This document shows, piece by piece, positions 1 through 7,630 of a stretch of DNA of 50,904 bases (the first letter of the stretch is position 1; each line of letters begins with the position of its first letter). Position numbers and translations under genes: made by a program. The notes under the pieces were generated by a model that was given only the letters and a program-made list of their open reading frames with translations, was not told the origin of the DNA and ran no database searches. Source of the DNA: a bacterium BMS3Bbin03 (GTDB taxonomy: Bacteria; Zhuqueibacterota; JdFR-76; BMS3Abin05). Where the stretch lies: positions 1 to 50,904 of the forward strand of contig BDTM01000141.1 of assembly GCA_002898015.1 (NCBI GenBank), in the 5' to 3' direction.

Positions 1-789
1 GAAACCTCCGGTGCGGACAACGGCCGGGTGGTCCCAAAAGGGGCAAACATTTCGCAGACAGAGCAGAATGCGGACTCAGAGCCGATAGCGCTTGAAAAAG
101 GAAAGGTCACTACCGGCGCAGCGCGGAGAAATCAGGCCGAAACGGGTTTTCAAAAAGCGGGGAAAGCGGGCACGATACTGCGGCCGGGGGTTTCCCAGAC
201 GGAAGCCTCCGGTGCAGGAGCTGAGCGGGTGGTCCCCAAAACGGCAGGCATTTCGCAGACGGATCAGAAGGCGACCCCGGAGCTCCAGGCGTCTGGAAAA
301 GGAAAGGTCTCTGCCGGAATCGAGAGGCAGAGTCAGGCCGAAATGAGTTTTCAAAAGACAGGCAAAGCCGCAACAGTTTTACGACCGGCGGTCCTCCAGG
401 CGGAAACCTCCGGTGCGGGCAACGGCCGGGTGGTCCCAAAAGGGGCAAACATTTCGCAGACAGAGCAGAAGACGGCCCCGGAGCCCCGGGCGTCTGAAAA
501 AGGAAAGGTCTCTTCAGAGGCGGGGCGGCAGAGTCAGGCCGAAATGAATTTTCAAAAGCCGGCCAAAGCGGTCACTGTACTGCGTCCGGCAGTTCCCCAG
601 GCGGAAACCTCCGGCGCGGGAGCTGAGCGGGTGGTCCCCAAAACGGCAGACATTTCGCTGACGGAACAGAAGGCTGCCCCGGAGCTCCAGGCGTCTGAAA
701 AGGGAAAGGTCTCTTCAGAAGCGGGGCGGCAGGGTCGGGCCGAAACGGGTTTTCAAAAGCAGGGCAAAGCGGGCACGATTTTACGGCCG
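1..789 (+). repeat. In-frame 201-bp (67-residue) tandem repeat in fliK, about 3.9 visible copies
   Basis: Copies begin at 1, 202, 403 and 604; the first three are exactly 201 bases and the fourth stops near 789 at the LRPA motif. Each unit runs ETSGA..., RVVPK, ISQTEQ, KGKV, RQ.QAE, FQK..KA and LRPAV. Units 1 and 3 share NGRVVPKGANISQTEQ, while units 2 and 4 share GAERVVPKTA, so part of each unit alternates A-B-A-B. Units 3 and 4 share KVSSEAGRQ, which crosses that alternation and suggests past unequal exchange or gene conversion. The array probably continues upstream of the window. Confidence 0.93.
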
Positions 790-1563
790 GCTCAAACCCT
801 GGGAAAGAACGTCCCCATTCTGCAAAATGAGACTGTCCAGGGGCAGCCCGCCCCGGCGACTTTCGATGCCGCCAAAGATCTTTCTCATGCGTTCACCAAT
901 GCAAGCGAAAAATCAAAAGCAATCCCGCATTCCGGAAAAACAAAGATGAAGGGGTCGGCTCACAAGCAGGGGAATCAGGAGGAGTCGCAGGCAGTTTCCC
1001 GGGATAAACGGATTTCACAACCCTTGAGTGAAGGATTTCGCCGGCCGGTGCTGCCGGGACAAAAAAATCAGCTTGTCAATTCCAACCCGGCCCAATCGGC
1101 TTTGAAGCAATTTCCGAAAGAGATGTTTCAGAAGCTGGTTCAGAGCACGCGCCTGTTGATTCAGGAGGGCGGCTCGCAAATGCAGATCCAGCTTAAGCCG
1201 GACATTTTGGGCACGGTGCGGCTGTTGGTGGAGACGATGCAAAATCAAATCGATGTCAAAATATTTGTGGATAAACCCGCTACACGGGACTTGTTGGAAC
1301 AACATGTTCAGGCGCTTCAGCATTCGCTGGCCAAACAGGGATTTAAGACAGAGCAGATTCAGATTAGCCTAAATGTTCAATCCGATCCTTTCCAGCAGGG
1401 ACAGTCCTTTCAACAGAACCGGCAGCAGCGGTTATTTCAGCAGAGAGGCGGTGGTAATCCATCTTCAAATGCAGGGAATTTCACAGGGTTACAGGGAGAA
1501 CAAAAACAGACGCCGCTGCAAAACCGTCGATTCGGATACAATTCGGTTGAATATGTGGCGTGA
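1..1563 (+). CDS. fliK: FliK, flagellar hook-length control protein (5' partial)
   Basis: FliK is the secreted ruler that measures hook length and, through its C-terminal domain, switches FlhB from rod/hook to filament export. The frame is open from base 1, so the true start lies upstream and the GTG at 28 is not a start. The visible 520 residues fall into three parts: a 67-residue tandem repeat (first ~263 residues), a Gln/Ser/Lys-rich linker, and a conserved Flg_hook domain (about nt 1120-1375) with the typical pattern of amphipathic sheet around LKPDILGTVRLLVE. A Gln-rich tail follows. flgD starts 18 bases after the stop, the usual fliK-flgD order. The family assignment rests on the C-terminal domain and context; the repeat half is not conserved in the family. 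Confidence 0.93.
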   Translation, partial: ETSGADNGRVVPKGANISQTEQNADSEPIALEKGKVTTGAARRNQAETGFQKAGKAGTILRPGVSQTEASGAGAERVVPKTAGISQTDQKATPELQASGKGKVSAGIERQSQAEMSFQKTGKAATVLRPAVLQAETSGAGNGRVVPKGANISQTEQKTAPEPRASEKGKVSSEAGRQSQAEMNFQKPAKAVTVLRPAVPQAETSGAGAERVVPKTADISLTEQKAAPELQASEKGKVSSEAGRQGRAETGFQKQGKAGTILRPAQTLGKNVPILQNETVQGQPAPATFDAAKDLSHAFTNASEKSKAIPHSGKTKMKGSAHKQGNQEESQAVSRDKRISQPLSEGFRRPVLPGQKNQLVNSNPAQSALKQFPKEMFQKLVQSTRLLIQEGGSQMQIQLKPDILGTVRLLVETMQNQIDVKIFVDKPATRDLLEQHVQALQHSLAKQGFKTEQIQISLNVQSDPFQQGQSFQQNRQQRLFQQRGGGNPSSNAGNFTGLQGEQKQTPLQNRRFGYNSVEYVA

Positions 1564-1566
1564 GCG

Positions 1567-1579
1567 AAAGGAGGTGATC
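1567..1579 (+). promoter_or_regulatory. Extended Shine-Dalgarno sequence of flgD
   Basis: AAAGGAGGTGATC is complementary over 13 bases to the standard 16S rRNA 3' tail. The GGAGG core (1570-1574) lies 7 bases before the flgD ATG. Such a long match is unusual even in this window, where most genes use only GGAGG. Confidence 0.8.
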
Positions 1580-1581
1580 AC

Positions 1582-2265
1582 ATGAGTACCGTTTCAGGTG
1601 TTCAGAATAGCAGTAGTTCCGGTGGCATAAGCACCATTATGCAGGCCAACGGAAAGGCGATGGGAAAAGAGGACTTCTTAAAGCTGCTCATTACGCAGTT
1701 GAAATATCAGAGTCCGTTGGAACCGATGAAAAATGAGCAGTTCGTCACTCAATTGGCACAATTCAGTTCATTGGAAGAAATTCAGAATTTGAATGAAAAA
1801 TTCGATCAGAGTACGCGTTCGAATGTGCTGATGGCACAATCGATCGGTAATTCGATGGCGACGACGCTTATCGGCCGGAAAGTAAAAATTCAGACGGATC
1901 AATTTCAATTATCCAAAGCGGATGAAATGGAAGTGCACTACACGCTCTCTCAACCGCAGGATCACGTGACCGTGGAGGTTTATGATTCGGCCGGCAATAT
2001 GGTGGCATCAGAAATATTGGATGCCCAATCTTCGGGTGACCACGTTTTCAAGTGGAACGGAGAAGATAAAGAGGGCGCGGAGGCTTCGGCAGGCGTCTAC
2101 AAAGTGAAGATCAAAACAACAAATTCAGACAAAAAGGAGGTCGACATTCCGACCTATCTGGTCGGAGAGGTAAAAGGCGTGCAGTATTCCGACGGCGGCG
2201 CCTATCTAATGATTGGCGGAAAGAAATACGGCATTGGCGACGTTCTGGAAGTTATGAAAGGATGA
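1582..2265 (+). CDS. flgD: FlgD, flagellar hook assembly scaffold (hook cap)
   Basis: FlgD caps the growing hook in the outer space and allows FlgE subunits to polymerise; it leaves when the hook is finished. The 227-residue protein has the diagnostic N-terminal signature around residues 28-80 (GKEDFLKLLITQLKYQSPL and EQFVTQLAQFSSLEE). The C-terminal half has the Ig/Tudor-like fold signature, with FKWNGEDKEG and AGVYKVKI typical of FlgD-Ig. Its length is normal for the family. The ATG at 1582 is fixed by an exceptionally strong ribosome binding site. It lies between fliK and the hook protein gene, the classical order. Confidence 0.97.
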   Translation: MSTVSGVQNSSSSGGISTIMQANGKAMGKEDFLKLLITQLKYQSPLEPMKNEQFVTQLAQFSSLEEIQNLNEKFDQSTRSNVLMAQSIGNSMATTLIGRKVKIQTDQFQLSKADEMEVHYTLSQPQDHVTVEVYDSAGNMVASEILDAQSSGDHVFKWNGEDKEGAEASAGVYKVKIKTTNSDKKEVDIPTYLVGEVKGVQYSDGGAYLMIGGKKYGIGDVLEVMKG

Positions 2266-2272
2266 GGGTGTG

Positions 2273-2674
2273 ATGAACACAAAAATTCAGGATCCCCGGT
2301 TAATTGTCCGGCCGCTGCGTCCCAGACCGCTTTCCGGGGCGAACACAGACAGAGCTTCTCCGGGGAAGTTCAAGAAACTGTTTGATGAGACGCTTAAAGC
2401 CGGGGAGGGCCTGAAATTTTCAGCCCATGCCCTGCGCAGGCTGGAATCCCGCCGCCTCCGGTTATCCCAGGCCGACCATCAAACGCTGACAAATGCGGTC
2501 GATCGGGCGGCCGAAAAAGGCGCAACGGATTCACTCATCCTGCTGAATCAATTGGCATTTGTCGTCAACATTCCCAATCGAACCGTGGTGACGGCCATGG
2601 CTCAGGATCAAATGCAGGGTGGAATCATCACAAATATTGACAGTGCAATGGTAATTCAAAATCAAGACAACTAA
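2273..2674 (+). CDS. Flagellar operon protein of the TIGR02530 (flg_new) type
   Basis: Small protein (133 aa) of a family found between flgD and flgE in many Firmicutes and other phyla; its biochemical role is not established. The sequence shows a variable, basic, Pro-rich N-terminus and a conserved C-terminal part with FSAHALRRLESRRL (about residues 49-62), the long helix AVDRAAEKGATDSLILL, and the ending region VVNIPNRTVVTA. I chose the ATG at 2273 because GGATGAGGG lies just upstream; a GTG one codon earlier is the only near alternative. Only 7 bases separate it from flgD, so it is cotranscribed. Family membership is from recognised motifs and position, not from a search. Confidence 0.85.
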   Translation: MNTKIQDPRLIVRPLRPRPLSGANTDRASPGKFKKLFDETLKAGEGLKFSAHALRRLESRRLRLSQADHQTLTNAVDRAAEKGATDSLILLNQLAFVVNIPNRTVVTAMAQDQMQGGIITNIDSAMVIQNQDN

Positions 2675-2775
2675 AACACAGGAACCAAACGGGCTGGACT
2701 CCAAAAACCTCGTTTTGCGGAGGGGCCCGAGGCTGCCGAATGACAGAAGCAGCCGCCAAAATGGAGGTATTTATT

Positions 2776-4812
2776 ATGATGCGATCACTGTTTGCAGGCG
2801 TAAGTGGTATTAAAAGCCACCAAGTACGAATGGATGTCATCGGCAATAACATTGCCAATATCAACACAATTGGGTTTAAAGCCGGCAGGGCTATTTTTGC
2901 GCAGGCTATTTCTCAGACGATGAAAGGCGCGACCCGCCCGAACGGCATGCGGGGCGGCATGAATCCCATGCAGGTTGGATTGGGCGTAAAAATCGGCAGC
3001 ATCGATACGATTTTTACTCAGGGGAATCTGGAATCCACCGGCGTAAAAACAGACATGGCCATTCAGGGAGACGGCTTTTTTATTCTGAGTGACGGTGCGA
3101 ATGAGTATTATACCCGTGCCGGGAATTTTGAATTTGACGCCGGCGGCCGGTTAATCAACCCAAACTCCGGTTATGTCGTTCAGGGGCAGTTAGCGGACTC
3201 AAACGGCGAGATTAAACCGGGAACACCCATTGGTGATATTTTGCTGCCGTTTGGACGAAAGGTAGCCGCCAGAGCGACCACAAAAGTGGAGTTTACGGGC
3301 AATTTAAATGCAAAAGATACGCCCATCGGAACGATTTTAAAATCGAACACAATGTTTGCCATCGAAAACACCGGCAGCGACAGCAACGTAAACGGTTTGT
3401 ATGCGAAAGGCAAAGCCAATTCGCTCATTTCGGGAATGACGCCCGGTACGGCGACGGTGACCGTAAATGATGGAACGACATCTCATGTCTACACGTATGC
3501 CCAGACAGATTCCGGAGACACACAGGGCGATTTTAATTCCATCGAAGATTTAATTGCCGAAATTAATAATGATTTCAAAATGAAATTTACGGCTGCTTTG
3601 CAGACGGACGGTTCGATTAAATTTACAGGGGATGTGGGCAGCGGAGCGTCTAATTTAACGATTACAAGCAACAATGCCACGCTGCAGACGGCTCTGGCTG
3701 CTGCAAATGGAAAAATCGATAATGCCACATCTACCTTAACCGATCAATTCTCACACCGGGCCAGAAGCGGCGATAAGCTGGTCAATCTGCTTAATTCGGT
3801 CGCCGACACCCTGAATCTTGCCGACGGGGACAGCGTTGACATCAGTGCCATGAGTAACGGTCAATTGGTGTCGGGCGCATTTGCAGTGACGGCCGGCTCG
3901 ACCCTGGCGGATTTAACAAAAAAGATTAACGATACATTCGGCATCACGAACGAAACAGGCGCTCACATTTCCGATGAAGGCGCACTGGTCGTTCAGGGTG
4001 ATCCCGGCGCGGATAATGCCCTGCAGTCCATCGGAATTCGGGAAAACGGTAATACGGCGCTAAGTTCCGTTATGAGCTTTGCCGAGATGCAAAAAGCCAA
4101 AGATGCGACGCACACCGCCAATATCTCGGTTTATGACGCATTGGGTGAGAAACACACCATGGTCTTAACCTTTAAAAAATCGGACATCAAAAATCAGTGG
4201 CTCTGGAATATTAAGTTTAAGGGGAGTGAAATAATCTCCAGCGGTAACTCCGGGAAAATTTCTTTCAATTCAAACGGATCTATCGCGTCCTTCACTTATG
4301 ATGACGGTGCAAACACGCTGCAGTTCGATCCTAACAATGGCGCCTCCCCCGTTAATATCACTCTTGATTTGGGAGAAATGGGAAAACTGAACGGCCTGAC
4401 ACAGTTTGCCTCGCCGTCGGCAATGGTCACAAAATCTCAGGACGGCTATGCGAGTGGAAATTTAAGCTCGATTTCCGTGAACAACAGCGGTGAAATTACA
4501 GGATTGTTTACAAATGGCGTCAGCCAGCTACTGGGTCAGGTGGCACTGGCATCGTTTAATAATCCGGGCGGGCTGTCCGCCATCGGCAACAACCTGTACA
4601 CCACTTCGGCCAATTCGGGGACTTCGGTGATCGGAAAAGCCGGTGAGATTATTCAGGCCGAGATCATGCCCGGTTATCTTGAAATGTCGAACGTGGATTT
4701 GGCACAGGAATTCACGAACATGATTGTCGCCCAGCGCGGTTTTCAGGCAAACGCCCGGGTCATCACAACAAGCGATCAAATGTTGAGTGAGCTGGTGAAC
4801 ATTAAGCGATAA
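2776..4812 (+). CDS. flgE: FlgE, flagellar hook protein
   Basis: FlgE polymerises into the flexible hook joining the rod and filament. The start MMRSLFAGVSGIKSHQVRMD and the motif GNNIANINTIGFK are diagnostic of hook and rod proteins. The C-terminus has YLEMSNVDLAQEFTNMIVAQRGFQANARVI, the family coiled coil. At 678 aa it is well above the roughly 400 aa of the enteric protein. The extra length lies in the middle (about 215-480) and includes two IN-motif-like modules (near SIEDLIAEINNDF and TLADLTKKINDTF) resembling those in FliD further down. The ATG at 2776 is chosen over earlier in-frame codons because GGAGG at 2763-2767 gives an 8-base spacing. A 101-base gap precedes it. Confidence 0.97.
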   Translation: MMRSLFAGVSGIKSHQVRMDVIGNNIANINTIGFKAGRAIFAQAISQTMKGATRPNGMRGGMNPMQVGLGVKIGSIDTIFTQGNLESTGVKTDMAIQGDGFFILSDGANEYYTRAGNFEFDAGGRLINPNSGYVVQGQLADSNGEIKPGTPIGDILLPFGRKVAARATTKVEFTGNLNAKDTPIGTILKSNTMFAIENTGSDSNVNGLYAKGKANSLISGMTPGTATVTVNDGTTSHVYTYAQTDSGDTQGDFNSIEDLIAEINNDFKMKFTAALQTDGSIKFTGDVGSGASNLTITSNNATLQTALAAANGKIDNATSTLTDQFSHRARSGDKLVNLLNSVADTLNLADGDSVDISAMSNGQLVSGAFAVTAGSTLADLTKKINDTFGITNETGAHISDEGALVVQGDPGADNALQSIGIRENGNTALSSVMSFAEMQKAKDATHTANISVYDALGEKHTMVLTFKKSDIKNQWLWNIKFKGSEIISSGNSGKISFNSNGSIASFTYDDGANTLQFDPNNGASPVNITLDLGEMGKLNGLTQFASPSAMVTKSQDGYASGNLSSISVNNSGEITGLFTNGVSQLLGQVALASFNNPGGLSAIGNNLYTTSANSGTSVIGKAGEIIQAEIMPGYLEMSNVDLAQEFTNMIVAQRGFQANARVITTSDQMLSELVNIKR

Positions 4813-4839
4813 TGAATGAGGCTGGAGGCCCGACAAAGC

Positions 4840-4866
4840 AAAAGTAATTTAAGTTTTATCCGATAA
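4840..4866 (+). promoter_or_regulatory. Candidate sigma-28 (FliA) promoter before flbD-motA-motB-fliL
   Basis: The -10 element TCCGATAA (4859-4866) matches GCCGATAA at 7 of 8 positions. Exactly 11 bases upstream lies AAAAGTAA (4840-4847), a 5 of 8 match to TAAAGTTT. It sits in the 105-base gap after flgE and would give a leader of about 45 bases before flbD. The weak -35 keeps confidence moderate. Confidence 0.5.
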
Positions 4867-4917
4867 TGAATAATAGAGAATTTTTGATTTGCTTTGAAAG
4901 GCCTCCTTTGAATAAGT

Positions 4918-5136
4918 ATGATTAAAATAACTTTATTGGATGGAAAAGATATTTATGTAAACGCTGAATTAATCGAGACGATTCAGGAGACGCCTGACAC
5001 AATTTTAACTTTGACGACGAAGAAGAAATTGATCGTTCTGAACGATCCGGAGGATGTGGTCCAAAAAGTGATTGAATACAAGCACAGGATTTTCGGAGTA
5101 AGCAGCGATGAATCGGATTACGACCATTACTTCTAA
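4918..5136 (+). CDS. flbD: FlbD/SwrD-family flagellar protein
   Basis: A 72-residue cytoplasmic protein of the FlbD (PF06289) family; in Bacillus the homologue SwrD raises stator torque. The whole protein matches the family: MIKITLLDGKDIYVNAELIE, then TPDTILTLTTKKKLIV, then the helix EDVVQKVIEYKHRIFG. No in-frame start exists upstream because of a TGA at 4909-4911. The ATG lacks a normal ribosome binding site: the nearest AAAGG (4897-4901) is 16 bases away and lies in the near-palindrome AAAGGCCTCCTTT, which could fold on itself. It is followed directly by motA, supporting a stator-related role. Confidence 0.93.
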   Translation: MIKITLLDGKDIYVNAELIETIQETPDTILTLTTKKKLIVLNDPEDVVQKVIEYKHRIFGVSSDESDYDHYF

Positions 5137-5156
5137 CTTTAATATGATGATGTAGA

Positions 5157-5930
5157 ATGGATTTAGCAACTGTTGTTGGGATTGTAGTAGGTGTATTCCT
5201 CATCCTCTTTGCTATTTTACAAAGCGGGCATCTGATGAGTTTCATCGATATGGGCTCGATCATGATCGTCCTCGGAGGCACATTTGGATCGACACTTATT
5301 AATTTTCCATTGTCGGACGTCTTAAGTGTCATTGGCGTCATCAAAAAAGCATTTCTGAACAAACCGGCCGATCCGACCAGCAGCATCAAGATGTTGGTTG
5401 AATTTGCCGAAGTGGCCCGAAGAGAAGGCATCCTGGCGCTTGAAGACCGTATTAAAGATATCGATGAGCCCTTTTTAAAAGAGGGCGTTCAGTTGGCGGT
5501 GGACGGAACAGAGCCCGATCTCATGAAAACCATCCTGGACACAGAAATTATATCGTTACAGGAACGCCACAGCCTCGGTGCCAATATCATGAAAACCATG
5601 GGTACATTTGCACCGGCTTATGGCATGATCGGCACGGTGATCGGTTTGATTCTCATGTTGGGCACCATGTCCGATCCGTCGACGATCGGGCCTTCGATGG
5701 CCATTGCCTTGATTACCACATTTTACGGCGCTGTTCTGGCAAACCTGATCTTTTTGCCCCTTGCCGGAAAATTGGAGACTATCAGCTCTCAGGAAGTGAT
5801 GGTAAAGGAATTGATCAAAGAAGGCGTGTTGTCCATTCAATCCGGAGATAACCCAAGAATCGTCGAACAAAAACTGATCTCGTTTATCCCGCCGAAACTC
5901 AGGAAAACCTTCGAAGAGGAAGGAGTTTAA
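5157..5930 (+). CDS. motA: MotA, flagellar stator subunit
   Basis: MotA forms the five-fold ring around the MotB dimer and turns ion flow into rotation against FliG. The 257-residue protein has the expected four membrane segments: two at the N-terminus (about 3-23 and 32-50) and two in the C-terminal half around GTFAPAYGMIGTVIGLILML (150-175) and ALITTFYGAVLANLIFLPLA (185-205). A charged cytoplasmic loop with RREGILALED lies between them, and the C-terminal domain contains IPPKLR. The length and loop resemble the short PomA-like class. The coupling ion cannot be told. motB begins 7 bases downstream. Confidence 0.96.
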   Translation: MDLATVVGIVVGVFLILFAILQSGHLMSFIDMGSIMIVLGGTFGSTLINFPLSDVLSVIGVIKKAFLNKPADPTSSIKMLVEFAEVARREGILALEDRIKDIDEPFLKEGVQLAVDGTEPDLMKTILDTEIISLQERHSLGANIMKTMGTFAPAYGMIGTVIGLILMLGTMSDPSTIGPSMAIALITTFYGAVLANLIFLPLAGKLETISSQEVMVKELIKEGVLSIQSGDNPRIVEQKLISFIPPKLRKTFEEEGV

Positions 5931-5937
5931 TCAAAGA

Positions 5938-6750
5938 ATGCCAAAGAAGGCCAAAAAATGTGAAGAAGGCGCTCCCGGATGGATGGTGACATACGGGGAT
6001 TTGATGTCTTTATTATTAACCTTTTTCATTCTAATCGTATCCTTCTCTTCTATCCAGATGTCAGAATATCAAAAGGCCATGGGCTCTTTAAAAGGCGCTC
6101 TCGGCGTTTTAAAATACAAACAATCTTCTGTGAATTTAAGCCCTAAAAAGATGATTCAGCTAAACGGTTTAAGAAATTCTCCTTCGAAGGGGGGAAAACT
6201 ATCGGATATCGAGAAGTTCATCAAAGAGAATAACCTGTCGGACTCGATCAGTGTCGCCGTGACGAAAAACGGCATTGCCATTCGGATGATGAGTCCGATT
6301 CTGTTTCAAATTGGGAAAGCGAATTTAAAACGGTCGGGTTTACCCATTTTGCAAAAAATTGTTGAACTGGCGAGGACTTTTCCGAACAAAATTCGAGTAG
6401 AAGGCCATACGGATAATGTGCCCATTCATAACAGCGAATTTCCCTCAAACTGGGAATTATCGGCAATGCGCGCCATCAATGTGATCCATTTTTTTCAAAA
6501 CTCAGGTGAAATAAATCCCAAAAGGCTCTATTATGTGGGCTACGGTTCCAACAAACCGCTTGTTCCGAATACTTCCGAGCAAAATAGAGCCAAAAACAGA
6601 CGGGTGGAAATTTACCTGGAAAAAGTAAACCCGGTTGAGGTTCAGGCGAATCCGGGAATTTACAATCAACGGAAAATTTCTTTTATTACAACTAAAAAGA
6701 AGGCGTATAAAAAATGGCAGATGACACCTCCCCTAAAGACAACGTATTAA
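5938..6750 (+). CDS. motB: MotB, flagellar stator subunit with OmpA-like domain
   Basis: MotB anchors the stator to peptidoglycan and carries the ion-binding aspartate. The 270-residue protein starts with a charged N-tail and a single membrane helix at about 20-40, with the conserved Asp21 in the motif TYGDLMSLLLTFFILIVSF. The C-terminal OmpA-like domain (about 110-235) contains EGHTDNVP, NWELSAMRA and the final NRRVEIYL, the peptidoglycan-binding signature. The last ~30 residues are an extension beyond the domain, and their coding bases overlap the start of fliL by 37 bases, so the two genes are translationally linked. Confidence 0.97.
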   Translation: MPKKAKKCEEGAPGWMVTYGDLMSLLLTFFILIVSFSSIQMSEYQKAMGSLKGALGVLKYKQSSVNLSPKKMIQLNGLRNSPSKGGKLSDIEKFIKENNLSDSISVAVTKNGIAIRMMSPILFQIGKANLKRSGLPILQKIVELARTFPNKIRVEGHTDNVPIHNSEFPSNWELSAMRAINVIHFFQNSGEINPKRLYYVGYGSNKPLVPNTSEQNRAKNRRVEIYLEKVNPVEVQANPGIYNQRKISFITTKKKAYKKWQMTPPLKTTY

Positions 6751-7232
6751 AAAATCAAAAAGAGGGCTCCAAAAAAGGGGGTTCCTTAAAGAAAGTGATA
6801 ATGATCTGGGTGCCTCTCTTTCTTGTCCAATTAGCGCTCTCCTACGTGATCGTCGTGAAAGTTTTTAAACGACAGGCCATTCAACAAGAAGTTGAGGCGG
6901 ACGGGGTGAAAAAGCAAAAAAAGAGAAAACCCGGCCAAATTTATCTCATCGAGGATGTCATTGTAAATCCAAAAGGCACGATGGGGCGTCATTTTGTTAA
7001 TGTTTCAATTGGGTTGGAAGAAGGCAATAAAAAACTGGAAAAAGAGCTTAAAGCTCAGAATGCGCAGGTCAGAGATGCATTAATTGAGATATTTGTCAGT
7101 AAGACGATTCAAGAGTTAGCCGACGTTTCGAGCAAGGAATCGCTGAAAAAAGAAATTATGAGAAGGCTGAATCTGATGTTTGGCAAAGGTTCTATTCGGC
7201 ACGTTTATTTTAGTAATTTTATTATTCAATAG
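6714..7232 (+). CDS. fliL: FliL, stator-associated flagellar membrane protein
   Basis: FliL is a single-pass inner-membrane protein that surrounds or stabilises the stator. The 172-residue product has a Lys-rich cytoplasmic tail, one membrane helix at about 27-48 (VIMIWVPLFLVQLALSYVIV) and a periplasmic stomatin-like domain. That domain has the family sequence IEDVIVNPKGTMGRHFVNVS, then the helices around VRDALIEIFVSKTIQEL, and ends VYFSNFIIQ. The start lies inside the end of motB (37-base overlap), with AAGAAGGCG as ribosome binding site. It closes the stator group; the following 93 bases hold no gene. Confidence 0.94.
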   Translation: MADDTSPKDNVLKNQKEGSKKGGSLKKVIMIWVPLFLVQLALSYVIVVKVFKRQAIQQEVEADGVKKQKKRKPGQIYLIEDVIVNPKGTMGRHFVNVSIGLEEGNKKLEKELKAQNAQVRDALIEIFVSKTIQELADVSSKESLKKEIMRRLNLMFGKGSIRHVYFSNFIIQ

Positions 7233-7325
7233 CGGAGCAGCGGTCCGCTTTGCCGGGGCGTCGGGACCGGAAACAGGCTAGCAAAGCTTTTCAAAATCGA
7301 GAATCTATTCGGGAGATTTAGCACG

Positions 7326-7592
7326 ATGAAAAATTGCTGGGAAGTGAAGCAGTGCGGGCGGCAGCCCGGCGGGCCGAAAGCGGCCGAGTTGGGCATTTGT
7401 TCGGCTTCTCGATATAATCCATACAGCGGCAGAAACCGCGGAATCTATGCGGGAAGATACTGCTGGCGGGTTGTCGGCACATTATGCGACGGGGAAGTCC
7501 AGGGCAGTTTCGCATTAAAAATAATGAACTGTGCCGCCTGCGAGTTTTTTCAAATGGTCAAACAGGAAGAAGGCAGCCGCTTTCAAGAATAA
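7326..7592 (+). CDS. Small Cys-rich two-CW-domain-like protein
   Basis: An 88-residue soluble protein with six cysteines. It shows a CW pair (NCWEVKQCG near residue 4 and RYCWRVVGTLC near 45-54) and a later NCAACEFF at about 68-75, the pattern of two-CW domain proteins that often sit beside bacterial sensor proteins. The cysteines could bind a metal or act in redox chemistry, but this is inference. The next gene, an H-NOX haem sensor, begins 38 bases later, so the two are probably expressed together. Neither is part of the usual flagellar gene set. Function is unknown; the family name is from motif recall only. Confidence 0.75.
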   Translation: MKNCWEVKQCGRQPGGPKAAELGICSASRYNPYSGRNRGIYAGRYCWRVVGTLCDGEVQGSFALKIMNCAACEFFQMVKQEEGSRFQE

Positions 7593-7630
7593 GCATCACA
7601 CAAACTTTAAAGGAAAAGGAGCAAAAAAAA

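Noticed and set aside
76..448. Open frames on the - strand and in another + frame at the left edge
   Set aside because: They arise from the 201-bp repeat of fliK, which keeps several frames open; none has features of a protein family.
2700..2735. Inverted repeat before flgE as terminator or operator
   Set aside because: CTCCAAAA and TTTTGCGGAG pair only with a bulge, no T-run follows, and the gene downstream has a clear ribosome binding site; too weak to call.
4922..5431. Long open frame (169 codons) on the - strand across flbD and the start of motA
   Set aside because: It lies wholly opposite two well-recognised genes, shows no family motifs and has no ribosome binding site; it is a shadow of the coding pattern.
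7239..7300. G/C-rich palindrome-like stretch after fliL as terminator
   Set aside because: The stem AGCGG/CCGCT leaves almost no loop and no T-run follows, so termination is not supported.
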